Assembly: GCF_012999535.1 (NCBI RefSeq)
Contig: NZ_JABBWV010000003.1
Coordinates: 1-64,000, forward strand
Direction of reading: 5' to 3'
DNA: 64,000 bases
DNA from: Microbispora sp. H11081
Lineage (GTDB): Bacteria > Actinomycetota > Actinomycetes > Streptosporangiales > Streptosporangiaceae
Shown here: in pieces, positions 1 to 7,863 of the stretch
How the letters are laid out: every line of letters begins with the position of its first letter
Numbering within the stretch: position 1 is the stretch's first letter
Notes under the pieces: model-generated
Told to the model about the DNA's origin: nothing
Databases searched by the model: none
The model's input: the letters and a program-made list of their open reading frames with translations, nothing else
Made by a program: the position numbers and the translations under genes

Positions 1-1
1 G

Positions 2-121
2 GAGGACGCGGGAATGGACCGGCTGCACGGCGCACCCGAAGCCCTGGCCTACATCCGCTCCCTCAACGCCATCACCCCGCCCGAGGCGGCCTTCGACGCC
101 GCATTCTCCTCCGAGAGCTGA
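2..121 (+). CDS. C-terminal fragment of an unidentified protein
   Basis: The window opens inside a reading frame whose last 39 residues are visible (ending AAFDAAFSSES) before a TGA. An in-frame ATG at 14 could also make it a very short ORF, but an incoming gene is more likely. The segment is acidic and alanine-rich with no recognisable motif, so I assign no function. A strong hairpin follows immediately, which supports a real 3' end here. Confidence 0.5.
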   Translation, partial: EDAGMDRLHGAPEALAYIRSLNAITPPEAAFDAAFSSES

Positions 122-147
122 CCCCCCCAGGCTCCCGAGAGGCCCAA

Positions 148-179
148 GGGCCGGACCGCGCACCCGCGCGGCCCGGCCC
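148..179. terminator. Hairpin between convergent genes
   Basis: Arms at 148-161 and 166-179 form a 14-bp stem with one A/C mismatch and a 4-nt loop. It lies between the end of the left-edge gene and the 3' end of the minus-strand ATPase remnant, so it can serve both. There is no U-tract, as is common for actinobacterial terminators. Confidence 0.6.
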
Positions 180-208
180 TCCGGCGTGCCCGCACCTCCG
201 GTGCGGCC

Positions 209-1327
209 TCACCTCCACGCCGCCAGCACGTCGCCGGCGTCCCATGCCAGGCCGACGCCCTCCATGCCGGGACGTACACCCGACAGCGACACCACCGCGA
301 GGCCGCCCGCATCCGGATCGAAGCCCGGCACCTGTACGGCGTCGCGGCGCAACGCGGCCAGGTCGTGGTCGTCGAACGGCGTGCCGAGCCACTTGATCGA
401 GCCCGCGAACAGCACCCGCCGCGCCACCGGCGCCCGGTCCGCCCCGATCAGGTCCACCTCAGGGGAGAACCGGCGGTTCCACCACCCGCCGATCGCTTCC
501 GCCTCGGGCCAGGGCAGCTCTCCCGCCGCCGCGGCCATGCCCAGGGCCTGTCTGACGACCGGTTCGACGGCCCGGCCGCGCAGACTCGCCCAGCGCCGCC
601 GTACCAGCCGGAAGGCGAGGTCGGGCCGCCCCCGGCGGGTGTGTTCTGCCGCCGCCCGCAGGACGCCCAGGTACATCCGCAGGTTGTGGTCACGGATGCG
701 GTACAGCGCAGGCTTCCCTGGCTGGACGGACAGCGGTTCGTCCATCGCGAGTACGCGCTTCTCGTCGGTCAGCCTGCGCAGGAGGGGGGAGAGCGACCCG
801 GACTGCAGCGGACCCTCGCGCCCGCCCGCCGTCGCCGCGATGGCGGCGTGGCTCCTGTCGCCGCTGCCGACCGCTTCCAGCACCCGGCGGGCCTGGTCGG
901 GGGAGGGGAACTCCGCGAGAAGCACGGAGTCGGGTACGCCGAAGAGTGCGGACGCGGGGTCCTCGCACTCCTGCCGGATGAACTCCATCGGGGGAGTGCC
1001 GTGCGGCCAGGCGCGCAGGATTCCGGGCAGCCCTCCGCTGGCGAGGTACGCGTCGACGGCGTCACCTCCGGTCAGCCCAAGCGCCCCCGCGGTCTCCGCG
1101 GGATCGAGCGGGTCGAGCGCCATGGTGTCGGCGCGTCCGTAGAACGGCCGGTCATAAGCGGTCAGCCGCTCCATCATGTGCAGTTCGCTGCCGAGCAGGA
1201 GCAGGAGAACGGGCTTGGCGGACAGGAGCCTGTCCCAAGCCGTCTGGAGCGCGCCGTCGAACAGGTCGTCCTGCTCCGCCAGCCAGGGCATCTCGTCGAC
1301 GACGACGACCGAAGGGGTCGGCGCCGC
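209..1327 (-). pseudogene. Truncated DUF234-type ATPase (Walker A half missing)
   Basis: The frame reads from a Walker B strand (PSVVVVDEMPW, just upstream of the first ATG at 1291) through the rest of an AAA-family ATPase with the C-terminal DUF234-like domain (QALGMAAAAGELPWPEA, then GGWWNRRFSPEVDLIG). Proteins of this family normally have about 100 residues before Walker B carrying the P-loop GxxxxGKT. Here an in-frame TGA at 1330-1328 and unrelated DNA replace them. Without Walker A the product cannot bind ATP normally, so I call it a pseudogene. The remaining 360 codons are intact, which suggests recent damage. The sequence upstream is a tandem operator, then GGGAG and a GTG at 1331, as if the start of another small gene had been fused to this one out of frame. 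Confidence 0.75.
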
Positions 1328-1343
1328 TCACTGTGCTCCCTAT

Positions 1344-1373
1344 GTAGATGGCATCTACGTAGACGCAATCTAC
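1344..1373. promoter_or_regulatory. Two abutting 15-bp palindromes (GTAGAT-N3-ATCTAC type)
   Basis: Box 1 at 1344-1358 is GTAGATGGCATCTAC and box 2 at 1359-1373 is GTAGACGCAATCTAC, directly adjacent. On the minus strand they are followed by GGGAG and a GTG codon at 1331 at normal spacing. Tandem operators just ahead of a start are typical of autoregulated small genes such as type II toxin-antitoxin modules. That assignment is inference, because the gene itself is gone. Confidence 0.6.
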
Positions 1374-1389
1374 AGGTTTACCGAGGGCG

Positions 1390-1884
1390 TCACAGGGCGC
1401 GGCGGGGCGGGAGGAGGGCGTTGACCCGGTCGGAGTCCGGCCAGACGTAGGGCAGGTCGTCGGGGTCGCCGGGGAACCTCGGGCGGTAGAAGTCCGGGTC
1501 CTTGCGCAGCAGTGCCGAGCGGTGGCTGAGGTGGAGGGCGGGGTCGCCGAGCCACGGCGGCAGCTCGCCTGCCTCGGCTAGCGCCGCCTGGGCGCGGGGC
1601 GTCCCGATGCCACGGCACTTCAGCAGTTCCCTGCTCATCGTCCCCGCGCAGGTGTCGGCGCGGCCGAGGTCGCACCAGGCCGCGACGATCTCCAGGCCGT
1701 AGCGGACCAGCGCCTCCTCGTAGCCGGCCCACATGTGGGCCACCGGATGGTGTCGCCAGCCGTACCCGGGGACGGTGAGCGTACGCAGGACCTGCAGCGC
1801 CTCGACCCGCTGCTTGCCGAGGCGGCGCGGGTCGAGGACGCGGGCGGTGGCCGAGAAGTCCGGGTAGGGCAGGAACGTCTGCAT
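1390..1884 (-). CDS. MSMEG_6728-family protein (Pyr_excise-like)
   Basis: This 164-residue protein starts MQTFLPYPDFSATARVLD and continues with RRLGKQRVEALQVLRTL and GYGWRHHPVAHMW. These are hallmarks of the small actinobacterial family related to phage pyrimidine-dimer DNA glycosylase (Pyr_excise). The N-terminal stretch and the GWRHHP segment are the conserved parts. The family relation to T4 endonuclease V suggests a DNA-repair or nucleic-acid role, but mycobacterial members are uncharacterised as far as I know. The frame is open much further upstream only because it runs through the antisense of the dehydrogenase gene; the ATG at 1884 matches the family N-terminus. It is 71 bp downstream of the dehydrogenase on the same strand. 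Confidence 0.8.
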   Translation of the reverse strand: MQTFLPYPDFSATARVLDPRRLGKQRVEALQVLRTLTVPGYGWRHHPVAHMWAGYEEALVRYGLEIVAAWCDLGRADTCAGTMSRELLKCRGIGTPRAQAALAEAGELPPWLGDPALHLSHRSALLRKDPDFYRPRFPGDPDDLPYVWPDSDRVNALLPPRRAL

Positions 1885-1955
1885 GACGCCGCTCTGGTTA
1901 CCCCCGGCCGCCGCGGATATCCACGTACGCAGGGAGATCTCCGGCGGAGGAGCCG

Positions 1956-3041
1956 TCAGTCGAACAGCACGATCTGCCGGAGCACCTCGCCGCCGCGCAG
2001 GGCGGCGACGGCCTCGTTCAGGTCGCCGATCCTGATCCGGGAGCTGATCATGCTCTCCAGGTCGAGCTTGCCCGCCTTGTAGAGGTTCACGAAGCGCGGG
2101 AAGTCCCTGCGGACGTCGGCGCCGCCGTACAGCGAGCTGAGGATGTTCTTGCCCTCGAACAGCAGGGAGAAGGCGTTCAGCGGCACCTGGTCGTTCACGG
2201 CGCCCGCGCCGACGACGATGACGTCGCCCCCGCGCCGCGTCGCCTGCCAGGCCGTCATGATGGCGGCGGACTTGCCCACGGCCTCGAAGCCGTGGTCGAA
2301 GCCCTGGCCTCCGGTCAGCGTGCCGATGGCGTCCCTGAGCTGATCGGGGGTGCAGGCGTCGGTGGCGCCCACCTTCTTCGCGAGCGCGTGCTTGGACTCC
2401 AGCGGGTCGATCGCGAGGATCGTGGTCGCGCCGGAGATGCGGGCGCCCTGGATCACCGACAGGCCGACGCCGCCGCAGCCGACGACCGCCACGGTCGCGC
2501 CGGGGCGCACCTTCGCGGTGTTGAGCACCGCGCCGACGCCCGTCGTGATGCCGCAGCCGATCAGCGCCGCCGCCTCGTACGGCACGTCGGGATCGACCTT
2601 GATCGCGCCCTGCCACGGCACGACGATCTCCTCGGCCCAGGTGCCGCACCCGGCCATGCCGAACGCCGGGGTGTCGCCGCCGAACCGGAAGCGGGGCTCG
2701 GAGAAGCTCTTCATCATGTACGTCATGCACAGGTTGGGCTGACCGGCGTCGCAACTCGGGCAGTCGCCGCAGGCGGGCGTCCAGTTGATGATGACGTGGT
2801 CGCCCGGCCGCACCGTGGTCACGCCGTCGCCGACCTCGACGACCTCGCCCGCGCCCTCGTGCCCGGGAATGATCGGGAGCGGCTGCGGAAGCACACCGGT
2901 GAGGACGGACAGGTCGGAGTGGCAGACACCGGTGGCCCTGACCCGCACCCGGACGTCGCCCGGGCCCACCGGCGTCAGCGTGAAGTCGTCTCTGATGTCG
3001 AGCTTTTCGTCGCCGACCGCGTGCAGAAGCGCGCCGCGCAT
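1956..3041 (-). CDS. Zinc-dependent alcohol dehydrogenase (MDR family)
   Basis: This is a 361-residue medium-chain dehydrogenase that oxidises an alcohol with NAD(P). Visible features are the catalytic-zinc ligand in GVCHSD (about residue 39), PGHEGAGEVVEVG, and the structural-zinc lobe CGDCPSCDAGQPNLC. The Rossmann dinucleotide motif is VVGCGGVGLSV (about residue 190). The ATG at 3041 follows an AGGAGG ribosome site at ideal spacing. It lies 41 bp behind a [3Fe-4S]-type ferredoxin gene, so the two are probably co-transcribed. A ferredoxin next to an ADH is common where a P450 makes the alcohol, and a CYP125-like P450 lies 7 kb away. The substrate cannot be read from the sequence. Confidence 0.9.
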   Translation of the reverse strand: MRGALLHAVGDEKLDIRDDFTLTPVGPGDVRVRVRATGVCHSDLSVLTGVLPQPLPIIPGHEGAGEVVEVGDGVTTVRPGDHVIINWTPACGDCPSCDAGQPNLCMTYMMKSFSEPRFRFGGDTPAFGMAGCGTWAEEIVVPWQGAIKVDPDVPYEAAALIGCGITTGVGAVLNTAKVRPGATVAVVGCGGVGLSVIQGARISGATTILAIDPLESKHALAKKVGATDACTPDQLRDAIGTLTGGQGFDHGFEAVGKSAAIMTAWQATRRGGDVIVVGAGAVNDQVPLNAFSLLFEGKNILSSLYGGADVRRDFPRFVNLYKAGKLDLESMISSRIRIGDLNEAVAALRGGEVLRQIVLFD

Positions 3042-3082
3042 GGGGACCTCCTGGTCTTTGCGGGGGGTGGAGTGCCGCGCGG

Positions 3083-3274
3083 TCACTCGTCGAGTGACAG
3101 GGCGGCCTTGGGGCAGGACCGGACCGCGTGGCGGACCCGGTCGAGCATCTCGGCGGGCGGCTCGGGGAGCAGCACGTGGAGGTTGTCCTCGTCGTCGACT
3201 TCGAAGACCTCCGGCGCCAGGCCCATGCAGACGGCGTTGGCCTCGCACACGTCGTAGTCGACCTTGATCTTCAT
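3083..3274 (-). CDS. [3Fe-4S]-type ferredoxin
   Basis: A 63-residue soluble ferredoxin with cluster ligands at C10 and C16 (VCEANAVC) and C54 (SCPKAA). The residue between the first two positions that would complete a [4Fe-4S] set is not cysteine, so a [3Fe-4S] cluster is expected. Proteins of this size and pattern deliver electrons to actinobacterial P450s. No P450 is directly adjacent; the nearest candidates are at 10.3, 25.8 and 29.6 kb. The start at 3274 is preceded by GGAGGAGAA. The gene leads into the alcohol dehydrogenase. Confidence 0.9.
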   Translation of the reverse strand: MKIKVDYDVCEANAVCMGLAPEVFEVDDEDNLHVLLPEPPAEMLDRVRHAVRSCPKAALSLDE

Positions 3275-3312
3275 GGCGCGTTCTCCTCCTGTGCGTCACG
3301 TCGCGCTGGAGT

Positions 3313-3777
3313 TCACACGCTATCGCCGAGTTTGCGGTGATCCCAGGAGACGACGCGAAGCGGCTCGACCACGTAGCCCACGCGCTTGCGCGCGGTGTGC
3401 TCGACGGACGCCCGCGCCTCGGGGCCTTCGACGGGCGCGCCGGTCATCCGGTGGCCGACCTGCAGGCCGATCTCCAGGACGGCCGCGGGATCCTCGACGG
3501 TCTGCGCCTTTCCGTAGACGAGCACGCCGCGCAACTGGGCGTACTCCTCCCCGGTCTCGATCAGGCAGCTCACCCGGGGGTCGCGCTCGATGTTGCGAGC
3601 CTTCTGCGACTTGCCGTACGTCCAGAAGGTGACGCGGCCGTCGTCGAGTCCGTAGAACATCGTGACCAGGTGGGGTGTGCCGTCCGGGTTGACCGTGCCG
3701 AGCTGGAGCTTTCGGGCGTCCCGCAGGAGCCCGGCGATCTCTTCCTCGCTCATCGCGATACGGTCGCGCTGGTTCAC
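3313..3777 (-). CDS. PPOX-fold flavin/F420-binding protein
   Basis: This is a 154-residue pyridoxamine-5'-phosphate-oxidase-like split barrel. Features are RKLQLGTVNPDGTPHLV near the start, FWTYGKSQKARNIERDPRV in the middle, and a C-terminal RVGYVVEPLRVVSWDH. These are typical of the actinobacterial F420- or FMN-dependent reductase group. The GTG at 3777 (VNQRDRIAMSEEE) matches the usual family N-terminus; the ATG at 3753 is the alternative, and neither has a convincing ribosome site. A KstR-like box sits 10-23 bp upstream of the GTG. The gene is divergent from the methyltransferase at 3859. Its substrate is unknown. Confidence 0.8.
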   Translation of the reverse strand: MNQRDRIAMSEEEIAGLLRDARKLQLGTVNPDGTPHLVTMFYGLDDGRVTFWTYGKSQKARNIERDPRVSCLIETGEEYAQLRGVLVYGKAQTVEDPAAVLEIGLQVGHRMTGAPVEGPEARASVEHTARKRVGYVVEPLRVVSWDHRKLGDSV

Positions 3778-3786
3778 GAGGTGAAG

Positions 3787-3800
3787 TAGAACACGTTCCT
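3787..3800. promoter_or_regulatory. KstR-like box TAGAACACGTTCCT
   Basis: It matches the mycobacterial KstR consensus TNNAACNNGTTNNA at every fixed position except the last. It lies immediately upstream of the PPOX-fold gene. A KstR-like TetR regulator is encoded at 35843-36499. Similar boxes are at 7757, 35738, 36500 and 36632. Confidence 0.4.
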
Positions 3801-3821
3801 GCAGGGTGGACAAGGGGCTGG

Positions 3822-3851
3822 CCGAACCTTGTTCGGTTCGTTGGGTAGGGT
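3822..3851 (+). promoter_or_regulatory. CCGAAC-N3-GTTCGG operator and TAGGGT -10 of a leaderless promoter
   Basis: A perfect 6-bp inverted repeat with a 3-nt spacer (3822-3836) overlaps the expected -35 zone of a TAGGGT element at 3846-3851. The downstream ATG (3859) lies 7 nt after that -10, so the transcript is likely leaderless. The same palindrome recurs at 7742-7756. The spacer is 3 nt, not the 4 nt of actinobacterial LexA boxes, so SOS control is unlikely. Confidence 0.5.
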
Positions 3852-3858
3852 GCGCCTC

Positions 3859-4488
3859 ATGCTGACACCGATGCCCGACGACCTGCGCCGCGCCGCCGAG
3901 GAGGCGCGTGGGTTCATGCCGCCCGCCGAGGGCGAGGCGTTGTACGAGATCGCCTGCGCGTACGGCTCCCGCGGCCCGATCTGCGAGATCGGCACCTACT
4001 GCGGCAAGTCGGCGATCTACCTGGGCGCCGGGGCGCGCCAGGCGGGCACGGTCGTCTTCACGGTGGACCACCACAGGGGGTCCGAGGAGATCCAGCCGGG
4101 CTGGCCGCACCACGACCCGGAACTGGTGGACGCGAGGACCGGCCGGATGGACTCGCTGCCGTTCTTCCGCGACACGATCGCCGCCGCCGGCCTGGAGGAC
4201 GAGGTGATCGCGATCGTGGGCGCATCGGCCACGGTCGCCCGGCACTGGTCGTCCCCGCTGGCCGTGCTGTTCATCGACGGCGCCCACTCGGAGGAGCCGG
4301 TGACGGCCGACTACGAGGGGTGGGCGCCGCACGTGATGCAGGGCGGCGTGCTGGTGTTCCACGACATCTATCCCGACCCGGCCGACGGCGGGCAGGCGCC
4401 CTACCGGGTCTACCTGCGCGCGCTGGAGTCCGGCGCCTTCCGCGAGGTGCGCGTGACCGGGTCGCTGCGGGTGCTGGAGCGCGTCTGA
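3859..4488 (+). CDS. Class I SAM-dependent methyltransferase
   Basis: A 209-residue Rossmann-fold methyltransferase related to the CmcI/Methyltransf_24 group. ICEIGTYCGKSAIYLG forms the SAM loop, VFTVDHHRGSEE carries the acidic ribose contact, and AVLFIDGAHSEEPV with VFHDIYPDP supplies the acidic pocket typical of metal-assisted O-methyltransferases. The ATG at 3859 is chosen because it follows a TAGGGT promoter element by 7 nt with no ribosome site, which fits leaderless translation. The next genes converge on it. It shares its operator type with the gmd-like gene at 7864, which suggests a common glycan or lipid pathway. The acceptor is unknown. Confidence 0.8.
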   Translation: MLTPMPDDLRRAAEEARGFMPPAEGEALYEIACAYGSRGPICEIGTYCGKSAIYLGAGARQAGTVVFTVDHHRGSEEIQPGWPHHDPELVDARTGRMDSLPFFRDTIAAAGLEDEVIAIVGASATVARHWSSPLAVLFIDGAHSEEPVTADYEGWAPHVMQGGVLVFHDIYPDPADGGQAPYRVYLRALESGAFREVRVTGSLRVLERV

Positions 4489-4534
4489 CGGCGTGCCCGG
4501 CAGGGAGCACGGCTCGGCCGTACGCGCCGTCCGG

Positions 4535-5596
4535 TCAGGCGCGGGCGCGCTCGCAGCCGCACTCGCCGGTGATGCGGGCCTCCCGGCCGCCGGCGTCGCG
4601 GAAGATCCCGGAGCCGGGGGTCGCGCGGGCGAGGGCGTCCGCGGCGAGCACCACCGCGGCGGCCGTGTATCCCGAGCGCTCGTTGGGGAAGTGCCGCTCG
4701 TTCACGAACTGCCAGCCGGTCCAGTAGGAACCGTCCTCGTGCCGCAGGTGCTGCATGTCGGCGAACACCGTCAGCGCGCGCTCCCGCAGCCCGGCGGCGT
4801 CGAGAGCGAGCACCAGCTCGCACGACTCCGCGCCGGTCACCCAGGGCTGGTCGGAGACGCAGCGCGCGCCGAGGCCCGGCACCACGAAGGTGTCCCACTC
4901 GAGGTCGAAGCGGGCGGCCGCCGCCGCGCCGCGTACGGCGCCGCCGAGCACGGGGTAGTACCAGTCCATCGAGAACCGGCTCTTGTCGGCGAACGCCTCC
5001 GGGTGGTCGGCGATCACGTGGCCGAGCCGGTCGGCGGCGAGTTCCCAGTCGGGCTGCGGGTCGTTCAGCCGTTCGGCGAGCAGCGCACCGCACCGCAGGC
5101 CCTGGTAGATCGACGACGACCCGGTGAGCAGGGCGTACTCCGCCGGCCGGCCCTCCGCGTCGCGCTGCCACAGCACCTCGCCGCGCGCGGTCTGCAGGCC
5201 GACGACGAAGTCGAGCGCCCGGGTCACCGCAGGCCACATCGACCGGGCGAAGTCGTCGTCGCCGGTCACCAGCAGGTCGTGCCAGACGCCCACCGCGATG
5301 TACGCCGCGTGGTTGGACTCGCCGGCCGCCTCGGCGGGCTCGCCGTCGCGGACCTTCATGGGCCAGGAGCCGTCCGGGCGCTGGTGCCGTACGAGCCAGT
5401 CGTAGCCCTTGCGGGCTTCGGCGCGCAGCCCGGCCACGGTCAGCGCCATCAGGCACTCGATGTGGTTCCACGCGTCGATGTGGCCCTCAGGCCAGGGCAC
5501 GCCGCCCTGGTCGTCCTGGATCGCGGCGATGCTCTCGGCCGTACGGACGACCTGCTCGGCGGTGATGATCCCTGGGACGTCGGGTAACCGCCTCAT
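4535..5596 (-). CDS. Alpha-barrel protein annotated in relatives as prenyltransferase
   Basis: This 353-residue protein has repeated motifs of an (alpha/alpha)6 barrel: QDDQGGVPWPEGHIDAWNHI, then RHQRPDGSWPM, HEDGSYWTGWQFV and FPNERSGYTAAAVVLAADAL. Such QDxGxW-like repeats are shared by terpene cyclases, prenyltransferase subunits and some glycoside hydrolases. Close actinobacterial homologues carry the label prenyltransferase without biochemical proof. The ATG at 5596 overlaps the TGA of the upstream methyltransferase (ATGA), so it is translationally coupled. It is the last gene of the GT4 / methyltransferase / barrel operon. Its C-terminus is Cys-containing (GECGCERARA). A role on a lipid-linked glycan is inferred from neighbours only. 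Confidence 0.7.
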   Translation of the reverse strand: MRRLPDVPGIITAEQVVRTAESIAAIQDDQGGVPWPEGHIDAWNHIECLMALTVAGLRAEARKGYDWLVRHQRPDGSWPMKVRDGEPAEAAGESNHAAYIAVGVWHDLLVTGDDDFARSMWPAVTRALDFVVGLQTARGEVLWQRDAEGRPAEYALLTGSSSIYQGLRCGALLAERLNDPQPDWELAADRLGHVIADHPEAFADKSRFSMDWYYPVLGGAVRGAAAAARFDLEWDTFVVPGLGARCVSDQPWVTGAESCELVLALDAAGLRERALTVFADMQHLRHEDGSYWTGWQFVNERHFPNERSGYTAAAVVLAADALARATPGSGIFRDAGGREARITGECGCERARA

Positions 5597-6306
5597 GCCG
5601 GCTTCCGGACGTAGACCACGACGCTCTTGCCGATCAGGGGGTTGAGCACGGCCTCGGCCAGCCGCGTGGCGAGGGGGCGCTTCATGATGTCCCAGACGAG
5701 CAGTTCGTGGTACGCCTTGGCCAGAGGGTGACCGTCGTCGTTCACCCCGACTGCGCACTTGATCCACCAGTAGGGCGAGTGCAGGCCGTGGGCGTAGTGG
5801 TGGCCGCCGACCTCGAGCCCGGAGGACTTCAGCTTCGCCTGGAGTTCCGCCAACGTATAAATCCGGATATGTCCGCCGGGGGCCGTGTGGTAGTCCTCCG
5901 ACAGGGCCCAGCAGATCCGCTCGGGCAGGAAGCTCGGCACCGTGATCGCGGCCCGGCCGCCCGGCTTCAGCACGCGTACGATCTCGCGCATCGCGGCCAT
6001 GTCGTCGGGGATGTGCTCCAGCACCTCCGCGGCGATGACGCGGTCGAACAACGCGTCGGGGAACGGCATGCCGAGGGCGTCGCCGACCACGGTCTCGCCG
6101 GTCGCGCCCGCCGGCACCTCGCCCTCCTTGTCCATGGCCGCGAACATGGCCGCCACGCTCTCCATCTCGGCGGCGTCCATGTCGAAGGCGACCACGTCGG
6201 CGCCACGGCGCAGCACCTCGAAGGCGTGCCGGCCACCACCGGCCCCGAGGTCGAGGACACGGTCGCCCGGTCCGACGGGCAGCCGGTTGAAGTCGACGGT
6301 CAGCAC
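5593..6306 (-). CDS. Class I SAM-dependent methyltransferase (Methyltransf_11 type)
   Basis: The 237-residue protein has the full motif series: DRVLDLGAGGGRHAFEVLRR (motif I, about residue 16), VVAFDMDAAEM (motif II), FDRVIAAEVLEHIPD (post-II) and VLKPGGRAAITVPS (motif III). The C-terminal half (HHYAHGLHSPYWWIKC) is typical of methyltransferases in glycosyltransferase clusters. It sits 48 bp behind the GT4 gene and overlaps the next gene by ATGA. The substrate is probably a sugar or lipid-linked intermediate made by the neighbours, which is inference. Confidence 0.85.
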   Translation of the reverse strand: MLTVDFNRLPVGPGDRVLDLGAGGGRHAFEVLRRGADVVAFDMDAAEMESVAAMFAAMDKEGEVPAGATGETVVGDALGMPFPDALFDRVIAAEVLEHIPDDMAAMREIVRVLKPGGRAAITVPSFLPERICWALSEDYHTAPGGHIRIYTLAELQAKLKSSGLEVGGHHYAHGLHSPYWWIKCAVGVNDDGHPLAKAYHELLVWDIMKRPLATRLAEAVLNPLIGKSVVVYVRKPA

Positions 6307-6354
6307 TCGCTGCCTGCCTTTCGTGGGTTCTGGGGAGTCACCGTTTCCGGGCGG

Positions 6355-7596
6355 TCACCGCGAGCGGGTGTGGGCGGCGATGGCCTCGTGGTAGGCCTCG
6401 ACCGTGCGCCGCGCGACCACCGGCCACGCGTAGCGCTCCATGACGCGCTCGTAGCCGCGGCGGCCGAACTCGGCGCGCTCGGCGGGGGAGTCGAGCAGGC
6501 GGCGCAGCACACCGGCAAGCTCCTCGGCGTCGCCCGGCGTCACCTGCACGGCCGCGTCGCCGACCACCTCGGGCAGCGCGCCCGTACGCGAGGCGACCAG
6601 CGGCGTGCCGCACGCCATGTGCTCGACGGCCGGCAGCGAGAACCCCTCGTACAGCGAGGGGACCACCGCGACCTCGGAGGTGGCGATCAGCTCGGCCAGC
6701 TCCTCGTCGGGGATGCCGTGCACGAACCGTACGCGGTCGTGCAGCGACAGCTCGCTGACGAGCTGCTCGGTGGGCCCTCCGGGGGTGGGCCTGCTCACGA
6801 CCGTCAGGTTGACCTCGCGCTCGGTGGCGAGCTTGGCGACCGCGCGCAGCAGGGTCGCCACGCCCTTCATGGGCGAGTCGGCGCTCGCCACGGCCACGAT
6901 CGAGTTGTCCCGCTTCGGCAGTTCCGGCCGGGGGTGGAAGAACCGCGTGTCGACGCCGAGCGGGATCAGCCGCATGCTGGACTGCGGCACGTTGAAGTCG
7001 CGGTGGATGTCGGCCAGCGACGACTCGCTGACCGTCAGGATCGGGCTGAGCCGGGGCGCCACGACGCTCTGCATGCGCACGAAGCCGTACCAGCGGCGCA
7101 TCGACAGCCGCTTCCAGCCCTTGGCGGCCTTCAGCTCGATCCGCCGGTCCACGCTGATGGGGTGGTGGATCGTGCCGACCACCGGGAACAGCCTCTTGAT
7201 GCCGAGCAGGCCGTAGCCCAGCGTCTGGTTGTCCTGGACGACGTCGAAGTCGCCGCGCCGCGCCTTCAGCTCACGGTAGGCCCGCAGGCTGAACGTCAGC
7301 GGCTCGGGGAAGCCGGCCGTCCACATCGTGGCGACCTCGAGCGCGTCGATCCAGTCGCGGTATTCGTCGCGCTTCGGTGTGCGGAACGGGTCCTCGTCGC
7401 GGTAGAGGTCCAGGCTCGGCACCTTGTTGAGGATCACACCCTCGTCCAGCTCCGGGTACGGCTGGCCGGAGAAGACCTCGACGTGGTGGCCAAGAGCGAC
7501 GAGCTCGCGGCTGATGTGGCGTAGGTACACCCCCTGGCCGCCGCAGGTGGGCTTGCTGCGGTAGGACAGCAGCGCGACTCGCAGCCTCTCCGCCAA
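6355..7596 (-). CDS. GT4 family glycosyltransferase
   Basis: A GT-B fold retaining glycosyltransferase of 413 residues from the TTG at 7596. The N-terminal domain has LLSYRSKPTCGGQGVYLRHI (acceptor side) and VVGTIHHPISVDRR. The C-terminal nucleotide-sugar domain has LIPLGVDTRFFHP, then VVPSLYEGFSLPAVEHMACG with the ExFxxxxxE signature. The TTG follows AAAGGGG at good spacing. An upstream ATG at 7662 would add a poorly conserved 22-residue extension, so I prefer the TTG. It heads the operon with the methyltransferase and barrel protein, and is divergent from the GDP-mannose dehydratase. The donor may be a GDP-sugar, which is inference from that neighbour. Confidence 0.85.
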   Translation of the reverse strand: MAERLRVALLSYRSKPTCGGQGVYLRHISRELVALGHHVEVFSGQPYPELDEGVILNKVPSLDLYRDEDPFRTPKRDEYRDWIDALEVATMWTAGFPEPLTFSLRAYRELKARRGDFDVVQDNQTLGYGLLGIKRLFPVVGTIHHPISVDRRIELKAAKGWKRLSMRRWYGFVRMQSVVAPRLSPILTVSESSLADIHRDFNVPQSSMRLIPLGVDTRFFHPRPELPKRDNSIVAVASADSPMKGVATLLRAVAKLATEREVNLTVVSRPTPGGPTEQLVSELSLHDRVRFVHGIPDEELAELIATSEVAVVPSLYEGFSLPAVEHMACGTPLVASRTGALPEVVGDAAVQVTPGDAEELAGVLRRLLDSPAERAEFGRRGYERVMERYAWPVVARRTVEAYHEAIAAHTRSR

Positions 7597-7741
7597 GAGG
7601 CACCCCTTTCCAGCCGGTTTCCCGCCGTGCCCCCGTGGGGCTGCTGCCAGGAACACTACCATTTGACCTTAGATGGGGTAGGTGAGGTGGAAAGGGTCCT
7701 CGATCGACCTTCACCCCTCCCGACCTGGGGCGTTAGGTTAC

Positions 7742-7770
7742 CCGAACGACGTTCGGTGTAACGTGTTCTA
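7742..7770. promoter_or_regulatory. Second CCGAAC-N3-GTTCGG palindrome followed by a KstR-like box
   Basis: CCGAACGACGTTCGG at 7742-7756 is the same architecture as the site at 3822. Directly abutting it, TGTAACGTGTTCTA at 7757-7770 fits the KstR consensus TNNAACNNGTTNNA at all fixed positions. They lie in the divergent region between the GT4 gene and the GDP-mannose dehydratase, about 95-120 bp from the latter's start. Confidence 0.5.
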
Positions 7771-7863
7771 GCTTTGTTCTGACTGGCGGATGCGTGGGCC
7801 GGGCAGGGCAGGGCGGTACATTCGCCTCTCATAGGCCATGTTGGGCGCTACGAGGAGGATCCG

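Noticed and set aside
3822..3836. LexA/SOS box
   Set aside because: The palindrome has a 3-nt spacer, whereas the actinobacterial LexA box has GAAC-N4-GTTC; the neighbouring genes are not SOS genes.
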